Positions 10,620 to 22,507 of a stretch of 64,000 nucleotides of DNA are shown here, piece after piece. The stretch spans positions 37,851,027 to 37,915,026 of the forward strand of contig NC_079491.1 in assembly GCF_020520425.1 (NCBI RefSeq). Reading direction: 5' to 3'. The position numbers and the translations under genes are program-made. Within the stretch, counting starts at the first letter, position 1. Every line of letters begins with the position of its first letter. The stretch is from Spinacia oleracea. Its lineage: Eukaryota; Streptophyta; Magnoliopsida; Caryophyllales; Amaranthaceae. The notes below the pieces were generated by a model. It did no database searches, was not told where the DNA came from, and was given only the letters and a program-made list of their open reading frames with translations.

Positions 10620-13122
10620 TTTTATTACTACAATCGGAAAGAATTTGCAATAAATAACCATTCATACAATTCAATAACTTTGAAATAAAAGCAAAACATG
10701 CAATCATTAAAGCTATTAAAACATTTCATCCATGCAAAAGCAAAAACATGGTCCAAAATGAATGAAACGATTCCAAGACCCCAAAAGTCCTAAATTCTTA
10801 AGCAGCTTTAGCATGTCTTAAGTAGTTTAAGATTTTAGGTAAGCAAAACCTATTGCTAGTAATCTCCAAATTACTCTTGGTTAATAAATTAATGCCATAA
10901 TTTATCCCATTGCCACATCTTAATGCCATTGTTGTTTGAGTTGTAACCACAATCAACGTGCTCCTTTAGGACGCCTTACCACCTAAGTCAACTAAAATAG
11001 CACCTCGCTTTAGCGTAAACCTACTATCTTAGATCCCTAGATTTTTGTAAGTGCTTGATTTGGAAGACAATTTTTAAACTCAATATTACTTGGACCTAGT
11101 TGTTTCTATGCTGGTTCGATTATTTAGTGAACTTAAAACTAATCGATTCATAGGAAACAAACTGTTCATGCAAAACATACATACATTCATACATTCACGC
11201 ATAATATATATATAGAAGTGCATAAATAAATGGTGATCTAGTATGGCCCAAAACTTCTTGTCTTGAAGCATCCAATCTTCATCACTTCCTTGTTAGCTTG
11301 GCATCGTCTTGAATCTTCGTTCAAATGCTAACTTAAAGTTCTAAACTTAGAAATACTTGAAAATAATAAATTACATCAAAATTTCCATGGTACGCAGACC
11401 ATATTTAAAACTTTACATTCAAAGATAGAACGGTACGCAGACCGTATTTAACTATCCTAAATTTGGCCATACTAGTCACTTGGAGTACCTGCATTACATA
11501 AAATATATATTCTATGCATTCACCCATTCGTGTGCTAAAACGAATGGCCCATGTAAATATGCAAGTATTTACGTGAATTAATTAAAATTCACGTTCACAT
11601 AAACGCGTCCTAAAAGATTAATCAATTTCCAAATTATTAATCTTTAGATTGTATTCTAATTAAAATTGAATTTAATTAAAATAATGCGACCTACGAAAAT
11701 AATTAAAAATAATTATTTCATTTTAATTTCATTTATTGGCTCCCACTCAAACCAATAATTATTCCGGATAATTAATTATGAAATATTAAATTAAAACTCG
11801 CGGCCCGGCCCAAGCAAATAAAATATTAAATTAAATATCCCGTTAGCCCAAATTAATGCAAATATACGAAGCCCAACGAAATAAACAATTTTCAACGAAA
11901 AATGTCCGATTACGTACTTGGACTTGGCTTGCGCCCAGCCCAATCCCTTGCGTGTGGCCCATGAGGCGCACGAGCAAGCTCGCACACCCCAAGCCTTCGC
12001 GCGCGCGCTTCTCCGCAGCATCGCTGCCCCTGCGCTGCGTGTTGTGCGTTCATGTGTGCTGGACGTCGCATGGCTCGCGCCTTGCTTCGTCGCAGCCCCG
12101 CAAGTGTCCCGCCTGCCCCTTTCCTCGCCCAGCGCGCACGAGGCACGCAGCACGCTTGCTGCTGCCCGTGTCGCTGCGGCTCGGCCAATGCATAGCAGCC
12201 CATATGGCTCTACGAGCCATACGTCCACCGTACTTGTGTTCGTGCTTGGTTCGTGATACGGACCAACTTAATTAAAATTAAATTTAATTTCACGAACTTG
12301 CATTAATTTTTATTTTTCAAAAAGTTACGATTTTTATTTTCGAAAAACAACGATTTTTAACGATTTAATAAATTCCAACGACAACCCAATTTCGTAAAAT
12401 TATTAAATCAAGGGCTAACAATATTCAAACTTTTATGAACGAACGAATCAACATTAAAGTTTGAACTTTTAATTAATAAAATCCGAAGCTTTAAATCGTT
12501 CATAAACAATTAAATTTCAGATTTTTTAATAATTTGGTTTAAGTGTGATTAAAATTAATGAAACCATTCAACTTTTAATCCAATAATTTTTAAAATTAGC
12601 CACTGACCCATGAAATTATATCCCCTTTCCCAATTAACCGAATTATTAAACCAAAATTAATTAAAATTCAATTAAGGTTTCAAATTTTACGAATTGGGGA
12701 AAGGCAAAATTAGGGTTTATACTTATCGGAAAAATCTGAATTATTTACCATAGATCAAAAATATACCCAGCAAGACTGTGTCAAAATTTTAAGCAATTCC
12801 GAGTAGTTTAGGTCGACCTTTTAATTGAATTACTGTTCGACACTTTTAATTTTTAATGAAAAATTAACAAAAACGCCCAAAAAACGACACTTTGAGGCCT
12901 GTTTTTGCAATTCCGTTCCCATGATTTGATCTTAGAAAATCGTTTTCAATCAAATTAGGGTTTTAAAACTCGAAAAAATGAACATTTTTTATTTCGGACC
13001 TGATTATTACGCAATTTATCCAATAATTCGTAAAAATTCCAAAAAATCAACAAAAATTCCAAATTTTTTCGACAGATGCAAAAACAATAATAATCATGCT
13101 AATTCATGCTTTGAATACATAA
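10620..13122 (-). other. Long 5' leader of element A
   Basis: About 2.5 kb between the primer site and gag, with no credible ORF. It is AT-rich apart from a GC-rich island at about 11920-12250, whose overlapping Ala/Arg/Cys-rich ORFs on both strands reflect base composition. The homologous leader in B (36542-38815) has an equivalent island at 37980-38310. Such a long leader is unusual for a copia element. Confidence 0.75.
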
Positions 13123-13136
13123 GTCTCATGATACCA
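13123..13136 (-). other. Primer binding site of element A
   Basis: The minus strand reads TGGTATCATGAGAC, one base inside the 5' LTR. This matches the 3' end of initiator tRNA-Met (TGGTATCAGAGC) for eight bases, then has one inserted T before GAG. Ty1/copia elements normally use this primer. Confidence 0.85.
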
Positions 13137-13137
13137 C

Positions 13138-14174
13138 TGTAGGGGAATACAGTTAAACATAATAACATGTGCGGAAACAATCCCCAAAGCCAGGAAACAT
13201 GTATAAAGCACATATTAAGCAAACTTACATTCGAAGCGTGTTTTCCACAATAATCTGTCAACGAACACGAACAAATAACTCCACTTGTCGTTCCTCTACT
13301 TGGTTCACCGGCATGTTCAGATCCGTCTTGATAATCGTAGCTTAGACAATCATTCAAGAGTTTGTGCTTTTTGGGAAGAACACATCCATGGAGGCTAAGA
13401 GATAATTTAGGGTTTTCTCTCTCTTCCTTAGGGTTTGATGTGTGTATTCTAAATTAGGTTTTCTAATTGGAAAAACAACTAGTAAGTGTGGAATATAACC
13501 CTAAGGTTATATTTTGTGTAATCGGCTAAGGCACAAGCCCTAACCGGCCACACAAGCCTACACTCACTAAAGCCCATGTGTGCAACAACCAAGCAACACA
13601 GCAGTGGGCCGCGGGCTTTGCTGTTTTCTTGTTGCGCTGCTGCCCAACTGCGCGCACATGCAGTGCCGCGGGCTGGCTCGTTGCTGCGCGCAATCTTGCT
13701 GGCTCGTTGGGCCTCGCGCGCATGCGTGCTTGGCTCGACGGGCCGGCAATTCCATTGCGGCTCGTATTCGCGACTAATACCTTACGGCTATTATTTATCG
13801 TATCGTATTCGACGAAGCACAGTCGTACGATACGATAATTCGTTTTGCCCAGCTTACGAATATTCGTGATACGATATACGATTCCGATCCAACGTCATAT
13901 CGTATATTATGTTTTTCCAAACTAATTCCCGAAAAGCTATTAAATGAATTTCCGATTCATTTAATCCGGTGATCTGTTACATGCCATTGGTGTGACCTTG
14001 TAGGTTCAATCAAGAGTAAGTTGTGAGCTTAATATTCATTAGAACTCACTGATCGGAAGCATTGCTCCAGCTAGTTGTTCCGATCACTTGATTTCACTGA
14101 ATTAATTGTTCGCAATTAATCTGAACCTTGGTATTAGACTTAATGCACCTTGAGTGAAGGACATATTTCCTTCA
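13138..14174 (-). repeat. 5' LTR of copia element A
   Basis: 1037 bp, same length as the left LTR with no gaps. It has the same GC island (about 13577-13760) and the same inverted repeat of TATCGTATCGTA. The minus-strand promoter that drove the element lies here. Confidence 0.93.
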
Positions 14175-14179
14175 ATTGG

Positions 14180-15490
14180 TACACTAAGAATATTGCGTTT
14201 TGTTGTTTGATAAATCAGGTGATATTATTCTAAAATTAAACATATGTTCCATATCAGCGAGGGTAACCGAACCCAACGCAGAAGCAGAGTATGAAAAAGG
14301 GCGACAATGATACGCCCATTAAAAAGGAAGACATAATGTACATTACTAGTTGAGTTTAACAGGATAACATTTATTTGACTCTCAAAACACAACTGCGAAT
14401 CTGGGACAGGTCCTATCCAAGATGCCAAACTACAGGTTGGCGTTCAGAGTTCAGACCTACAACTCGGGGGTGGTGCTTTCTTTCAGTTCCATGCTTTGCT
14501 GAATGTAGATTCTTATCCGCATTTCAGACAGTTTTGAATGCAGTAGGCAATAAAGCAGCAAGTAATCTTATCTGGGTAGACATACAAAGAGACGCATTGT
14601 TCTCCTTTAGTAGAAAAGATTTCTCTCTGGTAAAATCCCAAATGGAATTACCACACTAAAGCGTCTCACCTACATACATTTGTCGAATAATAACATAACA
14701 GGAAGCATTACCGTATTCCATAAGCAATCTCCCTAAATTACAGTCCTTATTCCTAAACCATAACAAACTCACTGGACCAATACAAAATTTCTGTAAGTAA
14801 ACTTTCTCAATTGCGGGATTTACATCTGAACCATAACAAAATTACTGGAATCAGTTACTGAACCATAATTTTTGGGAGTTCATTTAGGTCTGTTTGATGC
14901 AGTTCTTGTTGATATCCATTTCCATGTTATCATTTCTCAAGTTATTGGTGGTTGATATCGTATTAAAGGTCTCTTGCAGCCAATATACATTCCAAAATAA
15001 CATTAAGTGAAAAACAAATCCATCAGGTATGATCACCAATCTTGCTGACTCCTGGAAGCCAACAGAAAAAGGATAGAAAAAAAGCCAATCATCATGTAAA
15101 AAAAGCCAATAGCTCTCGGTATTTTCTGGAATAGTTAAATCCAGATTTTTGTTTTTACATCCACACTATCAAGCCTAACCTAGACAGCTAATCACATAAC
15201 CCAAGTTTATGTCAATTTTGGCCCCACTAATTAACATTCACATATTCAACAATCTCCAGGCAAAGAAAAAGAAAATACATCAACAAATACACAAATTGAA
15301 GCAAAAATTCCAAAAAAACTCTTTTCGATCAGGATGTTGAGACAATTATTTCACAAAATACAGCAACAAAAACTAAATAACCATACAATTTGTATAATTT
15401 CCTGAAAATATTTTAAATATGTAGAGAAGAACTTAAAACATACAATTTTAGCAACAAAAGTAAAAATAAAAAATAAAAAAACAAGAAAAC
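14180..15490. other. AT-rich unassigned DNA, possible intron
   Basis: This continues the sequence left of element A (removing A and one ATTGG joins 4775 to 14180). No long ORF, RNA gene or clear repeat is present. If a minus-strand gene exists here, this would be intron sequence. Confidence 0.3.
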
Positions 15491-15499
15491 AAGAAAACT

Positions 15500-15790
15500 A
15501 ACCTGGAAGATCGAATTACAGTCAAGAATTGAGCGGATTTATCAGATACACCAAGGAAGCAGCAACTCAAAACCCAGATGATGCTCGAATTTCTCCAACA
15601 AAAAAACAGAGGAAGCAGCGAATTTATCTTGAATTTTTTGGGCGAATTGCGAATTCAATTGCGATTTCCTTGAAAATATAGGATGAGAAGTGAGATAAAA
15701 GTGGTCTGAACAGAGAGAATTTAGGGATTTGATTGTGCTAACGGTATAGGTTGAAGACGAAATCCAAGGGATTCGCTAACGGTGTTGAAC
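15500..15790 (-). other. Possible 5' UTR exon of a minus-strand gene
   Basis: On the minus strand the sequence has the look of a plant 5' UTR (CTTCCTCTG, GTTGCTGCTTCC) and ends CTTCCAG|GTTAGT at about 15500, a good donor site. There is no ATG with an open frame before the donor, so the start codon would be in a later exon. The downstream part of the gene was not recognised. Confidence 0.3.
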
Positions 15791-15949
15791 GTGATAGAGG
15801 AAGAATGAAGACGGATTCGTCGGATTCGTCGGAGGGTGGTTAGGTTTTGGAGCTAGCTAGCAAGGTCGGTGATGGAGGAGTTGAGAGAAACGTGGGAGTT
15901 GCAGCCCAGTAAAGCGGGATTGCGAAAATTTCAGTTAGTCGGGATTTTT

Positions 15950-16153
15950 TGTGAAAAATAAATTCTTTATGCAACACGTGGGTACCACATGTCTTTTTAA
16001 GCACATATCGACGCTCGGGGGCGCCGAAATTTGTTTCGACTGTACAAACCGTCGAAATATGCAAATTACATATTCGCGCCCGCCTTACCCATGCGACCCT
16101 TTCCAACAGCGTCGAAACTGATCGGTCTAAATATGCTCCCTTTTTTTGTAGTG
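15950..16153 (-). mobile_element. Terminus of a CACTA-type DNA transposon
   Basis: The minus strand begins CACTACAAAAAAAGGGAGC at 16153, the typical plant CACTA end. It is followed by several copies of a subterminal word GTCGAAA/TTTCGAC (about 16014-16110). The opposite terminus and the 3-bp target duplication were not found, so this is probably a fragment. The overlapping short ORFs are not genes. Confidence 0.45.
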
Positions 16154-16309
16154 AACTGACCTATAAAAGTAACTGCCCTAAAAAAAACTGACATTAACCT
16201 CTGTTGATGGGCTTTAAACGCGTTGCGTTTATTTACAAGTGTGAACATGCCACATCATCAATTTGATGGTGTAACTGGTCACATATAAGACTCAATTATG
16301 TACATATTA

Positions 16310-16602
16310 CATCTGTTTCAAAAATATCTTTACACTTTCCGTTTTAGTCCGTTACGTTTCATAATGTTCTTTACACTTTGATTTATCTATTTTTGGACAT
16401 GCAAATTTATTATTTTACCTTTCTAGCCCTACAGTATTTACAATTTCCAGCTTACTTTCTCTTGCTTTTTTTTTCTTACGCTCACCCACTTTTTGACACA
16501 TTTATCTTACTTTATCCATATTTTATTATATTCAACCAACTTTTCTACTTTTATCTTAACATTCGCGTAAATAGTAATCGTAAATATTTTATGAAACGGA
16601 GG
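16310..16602. mobile_element. Mariner/Stowaway-like MITE 1
   Basis: A 293-bp non-coding element with inverted ends (CATCTGTTTCAAAAATATCT left; complement of right CCTCCGTTTCATAAAATATT). It is flanked by TA at 16308-16309 and 16603-16604. The CTCCGTTTC end is the common plant Tc1/mariner MITE terminus. Confidence 0.75.
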
Positions 16603-16795
16603 TAATACATCTTAATATGGATGATAACTAGTTTAAGGAGATCGTTACATATGGTGGGATGAATGGATTGCCGACTTGGAATATAATGGCGGATAATTAA
16701 TATAATGCGCAATATAATGACGATTAAGGTATACGAATATATATAATCTCGTTATTTTATCTTTTTTGAATGAGTCACAACTCAAGACATTATAA

Positions 16796-17708
16796 GGATC
16801 TTTTACCAAATTAGCTATTTCTACAACTTTATTTATCAAAATGGCTATTTTTAAATTATATTTCCCAAACTAGCTACTATTTTGATTTTGAAGTAAAAAC
16901 CAATGAAGTGGTTTGAGTTTTTTTTAGTGAACCGGTTTGGTTTGAATTATTTTTTAAAATAGTGAACTGATGTGGTTTTTTTAGGGGGCCAGATTTTTAT
17001 ATATAAATTTTGGGTTCTTTTTATCTTTCTAATATTTAAGTTGACATCACTGGAGCCTGGCGTTTTCCAATTTTTCCAACTGACTTATTTTTCATGCATA
17101 TTTGAGACTCAATCATATTTCATTATATTCAATGTTCTGTAATTTTGGTTTCAATCTAATAAAAAATCGAAACTCTAAATACTCCGTACAATATAAGGAA
17201 CTTTTGATTGAATGTATTTTGTTTCATATGTTATATTCTACTTCAAATGCATGTTAACTTTGTTTCCTTATATTTGTACTATAGTTTTTTCTAATGTATA
17301 AGATGGAGTACGAAGCAATTGTTCTTTGGTTTGTGATTTATGTTTTGGATTGATTATATTTGAGTATACTTTGCGGCTATTAGCAAAGCAAATGGTTCAT
17401 TTTTGTTTTTTGCTTTTTTGATAAAAACGGAATGGTTCATCTAAAAAATAAACTCAAGAAAATACAAATTACTTACATTTTAGTAAAAAAATAAATAACA
17501 AAAAAATATATATAAAAAGCCCCAAAAAATTGGTTCACTGTGTATTACGGAGTAAAAAAAATCAAACCAAACTAGTTTAATGGTTTTTTTAAATCAAAGT
17601 CAAAATAGTCATTTTGGTAATAAATAGTAGCTAGTTTGGGAAATAGAATTCAAAAGTAGCCATTTTGGTAAATAAAATTGTAAAAGTAGTCAGTTTGATA
17701 AAAGGTCC
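16796..17708. mobile_element. MULE-like MITE with 9-bp target duplication
   Basis: A 913-bp element with about 88-bp inverted repeats: left 16796-16883 starting GGATCTTTTACCAAATTAGC, right arm 17621-17708 whose complement starts GGACCTTTTATCAAACTGAC. It is flanked by a perfect 9-bp duplication, ACATTATAA, at 16787-16795 and 17709-17717. Nine-base duplications and long TIRs starting with G define Mutator-like elements. There is no transposase, so it is non-autonomous. Confidence 0.88.
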
Positions 17709-17717
17709 ACATTATAA

Positions 17718-18456
17718 CGGAAAAGTGGGTATTTGAGCCTGTACATAACCATCATTTTTTTTTTAGTTCTTTACTGAGCCAAAACCTCATTAATACAATA
17801 TAATGATTATTGTATATGGAGGTGTTTGCATGAGTAAACAAAAAGGCGTGTTAATTTAAATCGACTCGTTATTTCATTTAACTTGTATGCCGACTTCCCG
17901 TCAAAAAAAAAAAAAAACTTGTATGCCGACTTGAATTCACAAGAGTAGAGATTGAGAGGATGCTATGAATCATAATTCTCCACAAGTCCACCACACAGAG
18001 TATATAGTTTAAACAAGACATTTGATTAGCATTTATTCTATTTACAATTTTATGACTTTATGATTTATGACTTCGTATGAACTCAAAAAGAAGATCTGTT
18101 ATGACTTCATAAAGTAGCAAGGTAAATTCTTTTATAGCACGTCTCATGTCTATTTATTTTTTGACTAAAATTTCATTTACAAATTATAAATGGGACAAAG
18201 GTATTTGAACATGTAATTTATTGAACACATGTTGGCAATCTTTGTCACTAGCCTAATATCAGATGTTTACTAATTTATATAGTTACCTGCAATGATGTGA
18301 AACATAATTTTTTGTTATAATTTAAAGCCAATTAAATAGAATGAGATAATCGACTGATTGAAAATATGATGACTATTGAAGAAAATAATATTGACGCAAT
18401 TAAGCTACGGGTAATATAAATTACAAATAAAGTGTAAGATTCTAACATGAGAGTTA
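17718..18456. other. AT-rich intergenic DNA
   Basis: Poly-A/T runs and a short duplicated phrase, ACTTGTATGCCGACTT (about 17880 and 17918), separated by a run of A. No gene or classified repeat was recognised. Confidence 0.5.
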
Positions 18457-18708
18457 CTTCCTCCGTTTCAAAAAGATCTTTACAGTTACTATTTGCACGA
18501 ACTCCAATGCAATATCTAACTACTAATATATCCAATTTCGTGTGTGAAAAAATTATAAAAATTTGATATTCTGGAAATACATACCGAAACCAATCTAACA
18601 AAATCTTACATGTAACGTTTTGATGTATATAACGGTGAGAATTTACGGTCAAAATTTTTATACTTTGGACACATTTTTCAAAGCGTAAAGAACTTTCAGA
18701 AACGGAGG
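18457..18708. mobile_element. Mariner/Stowaway-like MITE 2
   Basis: A 252-bp element starting CTTCCTCCGTTTCAAAAAGA and ending with the complement of CCTCCGTTTCTGAAAGTTCT. It is flanked by TA at 18455-18456 and 18709-18710. Non-coding, same family type as MITE 1. Confidence 0.75.
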
Positions 18709-18710
18709 TA

Positions 18711-19355
18711 GCATTATACAAGCTCTTAATTTTAACCACTAACATTATTGATACAAGTATTGATATTATATTCGTATAGTTCTCTATGTTAGGACAAAGA
18801 TAGTTGTGACGCTGGTGGCATGTACTCGTATTGGTGATTGGTGAGCGTCTATTTTGAGTTAAGCATGCTTTGATGTAAATAAAATCTATTCGTTATGAAA
18901 AGGAATGTGCACTTTTTGCACTTCATTTTAACAAGAAAGGTACGTTTGTTGTTATTTAATTATTTAAGGGTCTTGCAAGTGACAATAATTATATACCGCC
19001 CCATATTGTAGGTTGAGACTTGACATGGTGGGAAAATTTCACTCTCAAACTTGTTTGATTGTTGTTGAAGTTGACACGTGATGTTTAAATTCCCCCTAAT
19101 GACCCATCCGTCCATTCAAAAATATTTTTGATTTTCTCCCCACCAAAAGATTAATCTAAAATATTTTACAATAAATTTATAATAATTTATCGGAATAAGG
19201 TTTTGATTAATATAACATATCGGAATAAGTTTTTACAATAAATTTATAATATACCAAATTTTTGATAACTTTCAACATGTTTTGATTAATTTTAATATTA
19301 TAAAAAAAAAGTTGTTGGAAAATCATTTTAGAGGGTTCATGGTTATCTTTATACT
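18711..19355. other. AT-rich intergenic DNA
   Basis: No gene, RNA or repeat recognised. The phrase ATATCGGAATAAGTTTT-like is locally duplicated near 19185 and 19220. Confidence 0.5.
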
Positions 19356-19460
19356 ACCTCCCGTTTCAAATGATAATTACACTTTCCGTTTTAATCTGAT
19401 AAATAAGGTTATTTACATTGTACTTTATACTTTCTCCGTTTGTTTTACGTTGCAGCTCAC
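19356..19460. mobile_element. Left end of a truncated mariner-like MITE
   Basis: CCTCCCGTTTCAAATGATAA follows a TA and continues with ACTTTCCGTTTTAATCTGAT, phrases shared with MITEs 1 and 4. No matching right end was found. Confidence 0.4.
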
Positions 19461-20404
19461 TTTCACGCATGCCAATGTACAACTTTTTATTATTAATATC
19501 TTTAATTGTCTTTAAGCGAAAAATAGGAAATTTTGTGAAACACTACTTTAATGTTTGGACGTTTTGTGAATTACTACCCTATATTTTTTTTTATATTATC
19601 CTACCTTATAAGTTTGTTATGTTTTAGTAACACTACATCGTCACATAAAAAGTTAAATCTCTCCGTTTGTGGGCCCCATCCCAACGACATTATTCCATTC
19701 CTATTTCTCAATCTCTGTTCTCTACTTCTTTTTCTCAATCTTTGTCCTCTCGTTTCTCCATCTCTGTCTGCAGGAACTGATCTCAGAACTCGTAGGACAA
19801 GCACATCTTAGAGGAACTGATATCTTAATTTTCTCCAAAAGATCCCATGGCGCGACACTAACATTCTTCTCTCGAATAGCTTTACCATTAGGTAACCCTT
19901 CAAGAGAGTCATCAAACCCACCAAAACTCTAACCAACACCGGTAGTTTTTATTAGTTCAGCTTGAAAAACTCTGCCTTTTTCAGCACACCTACAGTTGAC
20001 AGGAATCAACAGAGGTGATTGCTCGAAAGGAATTCAGTCTCAGGAGAAAACCCGTTCACTTCTGCTACCGTGAAACGGTTCAATCCCAAATAGTATGTAT
20101 AAGATTATAAAAGGGAAGAATAGTAAGGATTGGTATGTACTGCATAAGTAGTACACTGATTTTCGGACGCAATACGGTTGCATCAATAGTTTCTTGATTC
20201 AATTGAATCGTTTTCGCGACTAATTAGTCTGTTGTTATGAGCAAGAATAGGCACAAAGACAAGGAAAAAGAAGAAAAGGAAGAATAGCTTAGTGATTAGA
20301 GCAACCATGCTCTTAATTCAGAACTAAACATATCTGAAGTATAATGTTAGTTAAAATATACTAGCATAGTAAGGTGAATATTTTGGATCTATACAAATAA
20401 CGCT
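19461..20404 (+). other. Unassigned DNA with a pyrimidine-rich tract
   Basis: 19660-19770 is rich in CTCTTTTTCTC and resembles a 5' UTR, but no downstream ORF of a host gene follows. No repeat was recognised. Confidence 0.3.
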
Positions 20405-21033
20405 ATGGTTTGGAATCTGCCAATCTTTTTATCGGACCATAGCCCAATAATTATTGATATTACCCCAATGCCAGAACGTAGAAGAACACCGTATAAACTG
20501 CAAGCTTGGTGTCTGCTTAAACAAGATGTAATTGACTTGATCCAAAGCTCTTGGCTGGAGGCACATTCGGGATCGAAGATGTTTAAAATTCAAAGGAAGC
20601 TGCAGGTAGTTGTGGAGAAGTCAAGAAAGTGGTGTCTCAACTATCGAAAAGAAGCAGGTATAACATGGGATATATTTGAAAATAAGTTGTCTCACCTTCA
20701 AAATGATATCTTGGATAAAAACTCCATCCAAAGAGAGGCAAAAGGCAGGCAGGAAGTTCAAGAGGAGGCAGACCTTCAGTGGTGGTATTGGAAACAAATG
20801 GCAAAATCAAATTGGGATGCATTCGGAGATCAGACCTCTTCTTTCTTCTACAAGAGTGTTAGGACCAGAGGAGGCAGAAATATTATCAAAACCATTCAAG
20901 ATGAGGGAGGTACCTGGCTACTAGGAAAAAATGAAATAAAAAATGAATTTCAAAACCATTTTACTAATGCCTTTGCAGGAATGAGCACGACTAATAGAGA
21001 AGATTATGATCGATGGTTCGATGATGTCCCAAC
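20405..21033 (+). pseudogene. LINE (L1-type) ORF2 fragment
   Basis: An open frame of about 210 residues contains the end of an apurinic endonuclease domain (SDHSPIII, residues 10-17). The linker to reverse transcriptase follows, with a WDAFGDQTSSFFYKSVRTR segment that matches the plant LINE pattern GD-x-T-x-FFH near the start of the RT region. The catalytic RT motifs are missing. The frame is cut at 21033 by the LTR of element C, so the fragment was severed by that insertion. It also lacks its 5' end (ORF1 and most of the endonuclease). Confidence 0.82.
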
Positions 21034-21388
21034 TGTTAGGTTATGATACATATAAACGAATATAAATCATGCGGAAAAACCATAAATGCCAGGATTCCAA
21101 ATTAATTGCCACATAACAATTAGCATAATTAGGATGCATACTCTTTGTAGCGTGCCCTCCCTTGCTGCGCCCGAACTGAACAAGAACAAGTCTTTAGGAC
21201 TCCAAGTGTCGTCCATCCGTAGAAAGTCCACAACACGTCCGGATCTGCCTTAAGATTGACCAACTAGAATCGCCCTTAAGGTACTAAAAATATTCGGCTA
21301 TTTGTGGGCAAGTGTATGACTGAATTTTTGCTCAAATTCTTACCTTTGAATACTTCAAACTCGTTATAAATTATGAGCCTTGATCTCA

Positions 21389-21396
21389 TATTTATA
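21389..21396 (-). promoter_or_regulatory. TATA box of the C-family LTR
   Basis: The minus strand reads CCTATAAATATGAG. The same box is at 63191-63198 in LTR E, which supports it as the LTR promoter. Confidence 0.55.
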
Positions 21397-21894
21397 GGCC
21401 ATGGAATAAGTAATCGAATCCTACTAGGATACGAATTAATTAAATTAGAATCCTAGTAGAACTCTTATTTAATTAATTTATCTTTTAGGATTAGGAACTT
21501 AATCATTAAACGAATCCAATACGCTTTATGTTTCGTATGTGAACACAAACACACACGCACATCAGCAAACGAGGGGCGCCATGCGTGCGCGCGCAGCCCG
21601 AGCAACGCAGCCCACTCGCCACGAAGCCCACGAGCTGCCGCAGCCTTGGGCGCGCGCTGGGCCTGCCTTGCGGTGGGCCTGGCGCAGCCTTGGGCTGGCG
21701 TGTTGTGGCGCGCGATTCCCTTGCTGGACGTGGGCCTGGCTTCGTGCTGGGCCTTCGTCTAGCAAGCTCGTCCGATGCTAATTCGTACGACGCGCTTCCA
21801 ATTAATTTCCCGATTCCGGAATTCATTTCCGATACGAACAATATTTAATAATTCCGATCCCGAAATTAATTTCCGTTTCGAACGAATATTTAAT

Positions 21895-22015
21895 ATTCCC
21901 GTTTCCGAAATTATTTTCCGATTCCGATAATATTTCCGATTCCGACAATATTTCCGTTTCCAGCAATATTTCAGATTCCGGCAATATTTCCATTTCCGAT
22001 AATATTTTTCGACAC
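21895..22015. repeat. 18-bp minisatellite inside LTR C
   Basis: About six to seven units of GRYAATATTTCCGWTTCC with substitutions. The same array occurs in LTR E at about 63700-63815. Confidence 0.75.
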
Positions 22016-22430
22016 GTACCATGTTTCCGTTTCCGGCAACATCTACGACTTGGATAATATTTATATTTCCTATACGATCCATATTCCCGTTTCCGGCAAT
22101 ATCATCGTTTCTGGAGAAGTCATTTACTTGCCTTTGACGATCTCAGCTCCCACTAAAACCAAGATCCGTCGATTCCGATATTGATTAGATAGAGTATTTA
22201 ATGCCATTAAATACTTGATCCGTTTACGTACTATTTGTGTGACCCTACGGGTTCAGTCAAGAGTAAGCTGTGGATTAATATCATTAATCCACTTGAACTG
22301 AAGCGGCCTCTAGCTAGGCATACAGTTCACTTGATCTCACTGAATTATTAACTTGTATAATTAATACTGAACCGCATTTATTAGACTTATCATTAAATGC
22401 ATACTTGGACCAAGGGCATTATTTCCTTCA

Positions 22431-22507
22431 GTCTCCCACTTGTCCTTAGGGACAAGTGTGCATTTCCTAATTCCTTTGTCACTCGATGCTTGCTCTTGAA
22501 CATAAGG
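22431..22507 (-). mobile_element. Internal part of element C, left of the nested solo LTR
   Basis: Polypurine tract and 3' untranslated sequence similar to element A at 5813-5888. It is interrupted after CATAAGG by element D and resumes at 25454. Confidence 0.75.

Larger units (their letters stand above)
4776..14174 (-). mobile_element. Ty1/copia retrotransposon A, complete with both LTRs
   Basis: Two 1037-bp LTRs (4776-5812 and 13138-14174) start TGTAGGGGAA and end TTCCTTCA. They are flanked by a perfect 5-bp target duplication, ATTGG, at 4771-4775 and 14175-14179. The element reads on the minus strand. Next to the right (5') LTR is an initiator-Met-type primer site, and next to the left (3') LTR a polypurine tract. 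My hand count gives about 43 mismatches and no indels between the LTRs (about 4%), so the insertion is fairly young, probably one to a few million years old. Order in element direction: LTR, 2.5-kb leader, gag, protease, integrase, reverse transcriptase, RNase H, LTR, which is the copia order. All coding parts are broken. Confidence 0.95.
21034..22430 (-). repeat. 3' LTR of copia element C (1397 bp)
   Basis: It starts TGTTAGGTTATGATACATAT and ends ATTTCCTTCA, and is followed by a polypurine tract (GGACAAGTGGGAGAC on the minus strand, 22431-22445). It contains a minus-strand TATA box (21389-21396), a GC island (about 21560-21770) and an 18-bp minisatellite (about 21895-22015). A second LTR of the same family begins at 62836. 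The left flank CCAAC (21029-21033) would be the target duplication, but the other end of the element is not identified. Confidence 0.88.

Noticed and set aside
11791..12275. ORFs of 97-145 codons on both strands in the element A leader
   Set aside because: Same effect in the GC island of the leader. The equivalent region of B does not keep the same reading frames.
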